A DNA stretch of 9,937 nt. Source: an uncultured Eubacteriales bacterium. Lineage in GTDB: Bacteria; Bacillota; Clostridia; Oscillospirales; CAG-272. Below the pieces are notes generated by a model, which saw nothing but the letters and a program-made list of their open reading frames with translations, ran no database searches and was not told the origin of the DNA. The position numbers and the translations under genes were made by a program. The DNA lies in NCBI GenBank assembly GCA_934446285.1, contig CAKSEI010000041.1, positions 1 through 9,937 of the forward strand, in the 5' to 3' direction. This document shows positions 1 through 5,158 of this stretch, piece by piece. Position 1 is the stretch's first letter, and the number at the start of each line of letters is the position of its first letter.

Positions 1-1
1 C

Positions 2-697
2 TTCCAAGGGGATGCGACGGTCGCGATAAAAGAGGGCGACAACACCTCGATAAGTTCCGATCAGCTGAAGAAATTCGGCATCGACCCGACAAATCCCGCT
101 CACGAGCTTTTTTACACATACAACGGAGTCAACAGCTATATCATTTTCTCAGAAAAGACGGATGACGGATATTATGCCTATTCATATCTCTTCGATATCA
201 TCGCTCACGTTCCCGCCGATAAGGTGGAGTGCCTTGAGTGGAATTTGACGCAGTGGGTGGAGCCGGCATTCTTCCAGAGAAATATATCAAAGGTCGCGTC
301 GATAGCCGTTGAGAGCGAGGACACGGATATTGTCTTTGATCTGCAGACCGTACCGCAGTCTGACGGCAAATCGGACCTTATTGTCCGCGCGAACGGCAAG
401 CTGCTCGATACAAAGAACTTCAGAGAGTTTTACAAGGTCATTCTGACGCGCGAGATACGCGGTCAGACGGACGAGAGACCCTCAGGTGGGGCGAAGGCCT
501 ATCTTACGGTTACGGTGACGACCGACGCGGGCACGAAGATAGAGTACGGATTCTACCGTATGTCGACCCAAAGGACAGTTCTTACGATAAACGGAGTCGG
601 CGGATTTTATCTTGTCAGCTCGTCGGTGGATGAGCTTGTCAGCGACGCGAAAAAAGCGGCGCTCGACATACCCGTCGACGCGTACGACAGAAAGTAG
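2..697 (+). CDS. DUF4340-like protein, C-terminal part (5' end outside window)
   Basis: The reading frame is open from the left edge to a TAG at 695-697, giving 231 visible residues with no start, so the gene is truncated by the window. The visible part is a soluble, beta-rich sequence with no membrane segment. It ends in a block around GGFYLVSSSVDELVSDAKKA that resembles the C-terminus of DUF4340 proteins. These are usually extracytoplasmic proteins anchored by one N-terminal helix and often encoded beside ABC-2 type/Gld-like transporter genes; that anchor and any transporter would lie upstream and are not visible. The next gene starts 8 bases after this stop, so the two probably share a transcript. 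The molecular role of DUF4340 is not established. The assignment rests on recalled family resemblance of the C-terminal half, so it is moderate; an unrelated secreted or lipid-anchored protein is the alternative. Confidence 0.6.
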   Translation, partial: FQGDATVAIKEGDNTSISSDQLKKFGIDPTNPAHELFYTYNGVNSYIIFSEKTDDGYYAYSYLFDIIAHVPADKVECLEWNLTQWVEPAFFQRNISKVASIAVESEDTDIVFDLQTVPQSDGKSDLIVRANGKLLDTKNFREFYKVILTREIRGQTDERPSGGAKAYLTVTVTTDAGTKIEYGFYRMSTQRTVLTINGVGGFYLVSSSVDELVSDAKKAALDIPVDAYDRK

Positions 698-704
698 GGA
701 AAAC

Positions 705-1634
705 GTGAAAAAGAAAGCTCTTGCCGCTCTCGCGGCAGCTGCCGCCGTACTGCTCACATCCTGCGGCGCACGCACCGCCTTTTCCGAATGGAAGGACGAA
801 AGCGGCAGTGCCTTTACCGTAGACGGCAGGGACGTGATGAAAAGCGAGGTCGCGTATTATTTTTCAAACGAGCGCAGCCTTGATAAAAAAAGCTCGGACG
901 CGGAGCTTTTTGGGGAAAAGGTGCTGCCCGATATCATCTTCCCGCGCGCGGCGGAGAAGGTTGCGGACGAGCACGGCGTTTCGCTTACGGACAAGGAGCA
1001 AAAGGGGATAGACAAGTCGGCGGAGGAGCTTGACGGCACGGCAAAGGACGACGCGCAGAAGGCGCTCTGGCGACATATCCTCGAGGGAACTCAGCTGTGT
1101 ACAAAGCTGCTTGAATACTATCAGAGCGAGGAGACGAGCCCCGCGAAGGCGAGTGACGAGAATATCCGCGCGGCGATAAAAAGCGAAGATTTCGTTCACT
1201 TCAAGAGCATTATCATTATGAATGACGACGGCGACGACGTGAATGAGAATATCGCGACAGCCGAGCGCGTGCGCGCGCGTGCGGCAGCGGGTGAGGACTT
1301 TGACGCGCTTGCCGCCGAGTATTCGGAAGACCCGGCATACGAGGACAACGGCTGCGACTATTATGTTTTCCGCCATGAAATGATAGCTCCTGTGGAGGAC
1401 GCGGCGTTTTCGCTTGCCGACGGTGAGCTGTCGGACGTCATAGAGGTGAATGACAGCTATTCGGGCTATAATATCATCCTGCGGCTGCCGACGGACGACG
1501 ATTGGACGGAGAAAAATTTCGACAACCTGCGCAATAACTACAAGTCATATGTTTTCTATCGCGACATATACGAAAAGGCAGCGGAGTTGTCCGTTTCCGA
1601 CACGTCGGATATAGACTTCTCGGAGTTTAAATAA
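705..1634 (+). CDS. PpiC/PrsA-type parvulin-domain lipoprotein with altered active site
   Basis: A 309-residue protein starting at GTG 705. That start is chosen because AGGGA (696-700) lies just upstream and because it gives a clean lipoprotein signal: KKK, an alanine-rich hydrophobic stretch, and the lipobox LTSC ending at Cys20. An ATG at 612 in the same frame would bury this signal and overlap the previous gene. After a helical, charged N-terminal region (about 40-160, SurA/PrsA-like) comes a parvulin-type rotamase domain at about 162-262. It shows AAGEDFDALAAEYSEDP, FSLADGELSDVIEV and GYNIILRL, which match the family order. PrsA-type proteins fold exported proteins at the outer face of the membrane. 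Here the usual histidine of the first strand (HIL) reads Ser168 and that of GYHII reads Asn256, so catalysis may be lost and a chaperone role is more likely. Domain assignment is confident; activity is inferred. Confidence 0.85.
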   Translation: MKKKALAALAAAAAVLLTSCGARTAFSEWKDESGSAFTVDGRDVMKSEVAYYFSNERSLDKKSSDAELFGEKVLPDIIFPRAAEKVADEHGVSLTDKEQKGIDKSAEELDGTAKDDAQKALWRHILEGTQLCTKLLEYYQSEETSPAKASDENIRAAIKSEDFVHFKSIIIMNDDGDDVNENIATAERVRARAAAGEDFDALAAEYSEDPAYEDNGCDYYVFRHEMIAPVEDAAFSLADGELSDVIEVNDSYSGYNIILRLPTDDDWTEKNFDNLRNNYKSYVFYRDIYEKAAELSVSDTSDIDFSEFK

Positions 1635-1654
1635 AACACCCGGTCGCCTTTTCG

Positions 1655-1676
1655 GTCGCTTTTCGTGAAAAGCGAC
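1655..1676. repeat. Perfect 9-bp inverted repeat (hairpin)
   Basis: GTCGCTTTT (1655-1663) and AAAAGCGAC (1668-1676) are perfect reverse complements with a 4-base loop, CGTG. A near copy of the left arm, CGGTCGCCTTTT, lies just before it at 1641-1652, so two alternative stems are possible. No T-run follows on either strand, so it is not a standard intrinsic terminator. It begins 21 bases after the parvulin gene stop and could stabilise the 3' end of the mRNA or belong to a dispersed intergenic repeat. Confidence 0.6.
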
Positions 1677-1690
1677 GCAAAAGCTTTTGC
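1677..1690. repeat. 14-bp perfect palindrome
   Basis: GCAAAAGCTTTTGC is a perfect palindrome directly abutting the hairpin at 1655-1676 and followed by a shorter palindrome, GCATATGC (1689-1696). With no loop it is a poor RNA hairpin, so a DNA-binding site or part of an intergenic repeat is as likely. Function unknown. Confidence 0.5.
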
Positions 1691-1751
1691 ATATGCATGA
1701 TGTTTCAGCAAGCGAAAAATTTTACTATATCCGATTTTTTGGGGTTTTTGC

Positions 1752-1773
1752 CGAGCTTTGCCGGGAAAGCTCG
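1752..1773. repeat. Perfect 8-bp inverted repeat (hairpin)
   Basis: CGAGCTTT (1752-1759) and AAAGCTCG (1766-1773) are perfect reverse complements around a GCCGGG loop. A T-rich run precedes it on the plus strand (about 1735-1749), but no T-run follows the stem on either strand, so it does not read as an intrinsic terminator. It is the second of three hairpins between the convergent genes. Confidence 0.55.
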
Positions 1774-1797
1774 TGAATCTCGCGCATAGCGCGGAAG

Positions 1798-1835
1798 AGG
1801 AGAAACCATCGCCGGGGGTTTCTCCTTGTTTTTTT
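1798..1835 (+). terminator. Rho-independent terminator for the plus-strand genes
   Basis: AGGAGAAACC (1798-1807) pairs perfectly with GGTTTCTCCT (1817-1826) around a 9-base GC-rich loop, and the stem runs into TTGTTTTTTT (1826-1835). This is a textbook intrinsic terminator in the plus direction only; reading the minus strand, the stem is followed by a C-rich stretch. It lies about 165 bases after the parvulin gene stop, so the 3' untranslated region would be long and structured unless a small RNA gene ends here. I find no equally good terminator for spoIIE on the minus strand. Confidence 0.85.
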
Positions 1836-1910
1836 ACGAAAAAATATTGCCGCTTTTTCCTTGCAAAGCTGCAAAAAACCTCGCGCAGCCTTCCTCTGAA
1901 AAGCTGACGG

Positions 1911-4160
1911 TTATTCTATATCGATGCAGCATACCGTTGCGTCGTCGCTGCACGCTGAGGCTGCCGCGCGGAGAATGCGGCGCACGCAGTCCTCGCGGTT
2001 TTCGGCGGGCGCATTTTTGCCTCTGCTGCCGTCTTGAGCTTCGCTTTTTTCGCGGCTGCCGCCGTCTCCTCTGTCAAAACTACGTGAGTCGGCTCTGCCG
2101 TTACCGCAGTTGCCGTAGCCGTCGCTACCCCCGCTGTCTGTGCACCCGTCGTCGGTTCGGCGGGCTGCCGTGCCGCGCGTTTCGCGCGTCCCGTTTGCGC
2201 TTTCACGTGCTGCGCCGCCCGTGAGAAGAGCAGGGGCGAGCGGGGACGAGTCGTCGGCGACACCGTCGCTTACCATTATTACTCTGTCGCCGGGGCGCAG
2301 TTCGAGCTTTATCTTGCGCGCGTGCAGCTCCTTGATTATTCCGACGGGTGCGGACGCGGCACCGACCGTATACGCCTCACCCGAGCGGATGAGATATGAC
2401 GGCGCTGCCCCGCCCTTGATAAAAAATGAGCTGCCGTCATACAAATCAATGCAAAGCAGGTCAACGGTCGCGAAGCATTCATAGCCCTTGCTGCGCAGAA
2501 AGGTATTGAGCATATCAAGCGAAAAAGCCGGGTCGTTGCCGCCCTCAAGCATTTTTTCGAGAAAAACACAGCATGTACGCGCGGCGAGCGCCGCATCCGC
2601 CCCGCTGCCCATACCGTCGCACAGCAGGGCGTAAAATCTGCCGTCGTGCGAGTCAAAAGACGAAAACGCATCTCCGCAGACCTTCTCTCCCCGCTTGCGG
2701 GTACTCAGCGCACAGAAGTGAGCGGACAAACGCACATCGCTTTTTGCGCGGATTGTTATAAATTCGTTATCCGATATTATCTCCGGCGGGGCAAAGGAAA
2801 TGCCGCTCGCACTCGACAGGCGCTGCCGCAGAGTCTCGGGGTCGGGGGTAACGCCCGCGCTGTGCGCTATCCTGGCGACAAGGCGTTTTTGCCGTGAGCC
2901 GATAACGGTGAGAGCCTCGACTCTGAAGCCCGCTGCGGTGAGCGCAACGCGGCACGCACCAGAGCTTTGCGCGTCGAACGGCAGACTGTCTCCGCCGTCG
3001 AGCGCGGAGCGTATGAGGTCAGCCATCATGTCGAAATCTTCCGCAAAGGCGCGGGTCACATCCCCTCCCGGATGCACCTTTTCACTCAGGCTGTAAAAAA
3101 TAGCAGAGATGGAACGGAGCGCAGCGGACGCCGACTGAAGCCGCGTCCCCGTGCAGTCCGCGCTCAGATGCTCGCGCTCCGCCTCAAAAAAGTCGGGGTC
3201 GTCGGGCGTGCGCGAGGTAAAAGGATTTGCCCGCGGCAAAATCCCGTATCTTTCGAGCGGAGCATAGAGAACGGAGGCGAGGGCAATCTCGGGAAGAAAA
3301 CCGTGCACGGCGCCGAAGCCGCCCGAGAACGACGCGTATATCATACATCCGACAGCCCCGCCCCCGACACCGAGCAGCGTGCTGCGCGCCTTGCCGCAGA
3401 TAAGCCCCGCGAGGGCAAAGGCGGGAGCGTAGCGGCTCATACCCCCGAGTCCCCATGCAAGTCCCGCTACGCATCCCCTCGCACCTCCGCCCTGACGTGC
3501 AAGATACGCTACCGCCGTAAAGCCGATAAGATATGACGGAGCGAGCGAAAAAAGCTGCGTGCCGTCGAGCGCACACGAGGCGGCATAGAGAGCGATATAT
3601 ATTCCGCTCTCGTATGCGGGGCTGAAGCGCTTTGTCCCGTCAAAGAGTGCCGCGAAGCATACCGCGGCAGCGCCCGCCGCGGGAATGCCCGCAAGCGCGC
3701 ATATAAATCCGCGCACGGAAAAAGACTCGGTTATCAGGCGCAGAATCCCGTAAAGAAGCATTCCGCCGCCCGCAAAGCCTGCGCGTGAGCGCGCCGAAGG
3801 GGTGCCGCGTTGCAGCCCCGCCGTCAGGCGCGCACACGTGAGCAGCACGTATACTACGGGCAGTATAACATCGGTGCGAACGAGCGCACCGAGCACGCAG
3901 AATACACCGACGAGGGGTATTTTTTCATTTACGGCGCATATAAGAGCGCAGCCGAAAGGCATTATCCCGCCGAATGCTGTCGCTCCGCCCGCAGCAAATG
4001 AGCCAAGGCAGAGCAGAGCCGTGCGCACTGCACTTTTTACTGCCTCGCACAGCCTGTCCGCACGCTCCGTCGGGCTTTTTTTATCACGGCGGTACAGTAT
4101 CCCCGCCAAAGCTCCGTAAATATAATCAAAGGGCTTGCCGCCTTTTTCTTTTCCCTGCAT
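1911..4160 (-). CDS. spoIIE: Stage II sporulation protein E, PP2C-type phosphatase
   Basis: A 749-residue protein read from ATG 4160, chosen because GGTGA (4166-4170) lies 5 bases upstream; the same frame has an upstream ATG (4211) without a clear ribosome site. The first ~320 residues hold about ten hydrophobic segments, as in SpoIIE. A regulatory region follows (about 325-480), then a PP2C-type phosphatase domain. Metal-site aspartates are visible as Asp497 (CGDA), Asp515 (LCDGMGSG), Asp632 (MVSDGV) and Asp740 (DDATV), with GAAPSYLIR and SAPVGI between them. In the family, SpoIIE dephosphorylates SpoIIAA at the polar septum to activate sigma-F in the forespore, and binds FtsZ. The oddity is an approximately 90-residue Gly/Ser/Asp/Arg-rich segment (about 635-723) between the last two metal motifs, where the usual spacing is much shorter. 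The gene stands alone between convergent and divergent neighbours. Identity is confident. Confidence 0.95.
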   Translation of the reverse strand: MQGKEKGGKPFDYIYGALAGILYRRDKKSPTERADRLCEAVKSAVRTALLCLGSFAAGGATAFGGIMPFGCALICAVNEKIPLVGVFCVLGALVRTDVILPVVYVLLTCARLTAGLQRGTPSARSRAGFAGGGMLLYGILRLITESFSVRGFICALAGIPAAGAAAVCFAALFDGTKRFSPAYESGIYIALYAASCALDGTQLFSLAPSYLIGFTAVAYLARQGGGARGCVAGLAWGLGGMSRYAPAFALAGLICGKARSTLLGVGGGAVGCMIYASFSGGFGAVHGFLPEIALASVLYAPLERYGILPRANPFTSRTPDDPDFFEAEREHLSADCTGTRLQSASAALRSISAIFYSLSEKVHPGGDVTRAFAEDFDMMADLIRSALDGGDSLPFDAQSSGACRVALTAAGFRVEALTVIGSRQKRLVARIAHSAGVTPDPETLRQRLSSASGISFAPPEIISDNEFITIRAKSDVRLSAHFCALSTRKRGEKVCGDAFSSFDSHDGRFYALLCDGMGSGADAALAARTCCVFLEKMLEGGNDPAFSLDMLNTFLRSKGYECFATVDLLCIDLYDGSSFFIKGGAAPSYLIRSGEAYTVGAASAPVGIIKELHARKIKLELRPGDRVIMVSDGVADDSSPLAPALLTGGAARESANGTRETRGTAARRTDDGCTDSGGSDGYGNCGNGRADSRSFDRGDGGSREKSEAQDGSRGKNAPAENREDCVRRILRAAASACSDDATVCCIDIE

Positions 4161-4176
4161 AAATTTCACCGCATAT

Positions 4177-4182
4177 ATTATA
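4177..4182 (-). promoter_or_regulatory. Possible -10 element facing spoIIE
   Basis: Read on the minus strand this is TATAAT, matching the sigma-A consensus. No good -35 hexamer lies 16-18 bases upstream; instead that position is occupied by the dyad at 4195-4210. This is typical of activator-dependent promoters. The weakness is geometry: a start site about 7 bases downstream would leave only ~10 bases before the spoIIE ATG, barely enough for the GGTGA ribosome site. A different promoter further upstream is possible. Confidence 0.35.
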
Positions 4183-4194
4183 CAGCACCGGTAC

Positions 4195-4210
4195 TGCGAT
4201 AAATGTCGCA
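4195..4210. promoter_or_regulatory. Operator-like dyad, possible Spo0A-type site
   Basis: TGCGA (4195-4199) and TCGCA (4206-4210) form a perfect 5-bp dyad with 6 bases between, and a further TGCGA occurs at 4214-4218. On the plus strand, 4204-4210 reads TGTCGCA, one mismatch from the core TGTCGAA of the Spo0A box. It lies where the -35 region of the putative spoIIE promoter would be, the usual place for Spo0A activation. The match is short and could be chance. Confidence 0.3.
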
Positions 4211-4249
4211 TTGTGCGAAACTCCCCTGCATTCGTGCGGCATGATAAAC

Positions 4250-4278
4250 TTGATTTTTGCGCTGCTTCATGCTATAAT
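4250..4278 (+). promoter_or_regulatory. Sigma-A type promoter of the uppP operon
   Basis: TTGATT (4250-4255) and TATAAT (4273-4278) are separated by exactly 17 bases: four of six -35 bases and all six -10 bases match the housekeeping consensus. The predicted start is near 4285, giving a leader of about 35 bases before uppP. No other promoter-like break is obvious between uppP and the right edge, so it probably drives at least six genes. Confidence 0.8.
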
Positions 4279-4285
4279 AATATGA

Positions 4286-4308
4286 ATTACTGTATCATAT
4301 TACTGTAT
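4286..4308 (+). repeat. Tandem 10-bp direct repeat at the uppP transcription start
   Basis: ATTACTGTAT occurs at 4286-4295 and again, identical, at 4299-4308, separated by CAT, so the period is 13 bases. The pair begins at the predicted transcription start and ends one base before the AAGGTGA ribosome site. A repressor operator or an RNA-level control element is possible, as is a neutral short duplication. No known regulator site is recognised. Confidence 0.6.
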
Positions 4309-4319
4309 AAGGTGATTTG

Positions 4320-5156
4320 ATGACAATGGTTCGTTCCGTTATTTTGGGTATTATTCAGGGCTTGACCGAATTTCTGCCCGTCTCAAGCTCAGGGCATCTT
4401 GCCGCCGCCTCCTTACTTATGGGGCAGACGGACGGCGGACTTGCTTTCGATCTGCTCCTGCACACGGGAACGCTTGCGGCGGTATTTATCGCGTACCGCA
4501 GGGAGTGCGTATCACTCGTGCGCTCGCTCCTCACGCTTTTGAAGAAGTTTTTTTCGCATCCGCTGCACACAGTGCCGGAAGGGGATGAGAAATTTCTCGT
4601 GCTCGTTTTCGCGGCAACTCTTCCGCTTGTCGCGCTCAAGTGGCTCGGTATTTACGATGCGGCAGAGAGGGTGAACGGATGCGTGCCCGCGATAGGCGCA
4701 CTGCTCATGGTAAACGGGACGGTACTGTTTCTTGCCGACATGCGCTCATCGGGCGGGAAGACTGTCGCGGATATGACGCTGCGTGACGCTCTCTTCATCG
4801 GATTAAGTCAATGTGCTGCAGTTCTTCCCGGGCTGTCGCGCTCGGGTGTGACTGTCGCCGCGGGGCTGCTCTGCTCACTCGAGCGCGGGGAGGCGATGAA
4901 GTTTTCCTTTATCATGTCGCTGCCCGCAGTGATCGGTGCGTGCGTACTCAAGGTGCCGGAGCTGTTTATTTCCGGTGCACAGACGGGGAATATCGGTGCG
5001 TATCTCGCGGGAGCTGCCGCGGCAGGTGCGGTGGGATGCGCTTCTATACGGATGCTCAAGTGGTTGTCGGATAAAAATAATTTCAGAATTTTTTCGTACT
5101 ATTGCCTTGCGGCGGGTGTGCTTATCGCCCTCGCGGGACTTATTAAACAGGGATAA
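4320..5156 (+). CDS. uppP: Undecaprenyl-diphosphatase (UppP/BacA family)
   Basis: A 278-residue integral membrane protein with the family's two signature regions. The first is GIIQGLTEFLPVSSSGH (10-26), giving the (E/Q)xxxE pair as Gln13/Glu17 plus His26; the second is LPGLSRSGVT (169-178) with Arg174. Several hydrophobic segments follow, and the length is typical of the family. UppP removes a phosphate from undecaprenyl diphosphate on the outer face of the membrane, recycling the lipid carrier for peptidoglycan and other envelope polymers, and confers some bacitracin tolerance. ATG 4320 is chosen because AAGGTGA (4309-4315) precedes it; a TTG three bases earlier lies too close to that site, and ATG 4326 is a possible alternative. 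It is the first gene of the operon, and its terminal codons supply the ribosome site of the next gene. Confidence 0.96.
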   Translation: MTMVRSVILGIIQGLTEFLPVSSSGHLAAASLLMGQTDGGLAFDLLLHTGTLAAVFIAYRRECVSLVRSLLTLLKKFFSHPLHTVPEGDEKFLVLVFAATLPLVALKWLGIYDAAERVNGCVPAIGALLMVNGTVLFLADMRSSGGKTVADMTLRDALFIGLSQCAAVLPGLSRSGVTVAAGLLCSLERGEAMKFSFIMSLPAVIGACVLKVPELFISGAQTGNIGAYLAGAAAAGAVGCASIRMLKWLSDKNNFRIFSYYCLAAGVLIALAGLIKQG

Positions 5157-5158
5157 AA

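Noticed and set aside
612..704. Upstream ATG extension of the parvulin lipoprotein gene
   Set aside because: It would overlap the preceding gene in another frame and displace the lipoprotein signal peptide; GTG 705 with AGGGA upstream fits much better.
1873..1905. Possible minus-strand terminator for spoIIE (AGCTTT/AAGGCT stem, then TTTTTT)
   Set aside because: The stem is only six pairs with one G-U, and eight bases separate it from the T-run, so it does not meet a reasonable terminator pattern.
1826..2224. Plus-strand ORF starting in the intergenic region with Arg/Cys-rich product
   Set aside because: It begins inside the terminator and is mostly antisense to the SpoIIE low-complexity segment; the composition is an artefact of that segment.
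2967..3536. Plus-strand ORF of 189 codons opposite spoIIE
   Set aside because: It is antisense to a strongly conserved gene, has an Arg-rich composition typical of a shadow frame of GC-rich DNA, and shows no recognisable domain.
4282..4320. Mini-ORF MNYCIILLYKVI ending in TGA that overlaps the uppP ATG, like a leader peptide
   Set aside because: Its ATG lies about 3 bases upstream of the predicted transcription start and has only the -10 element where a ribosome site should be, so it is probably not in the mRNA.
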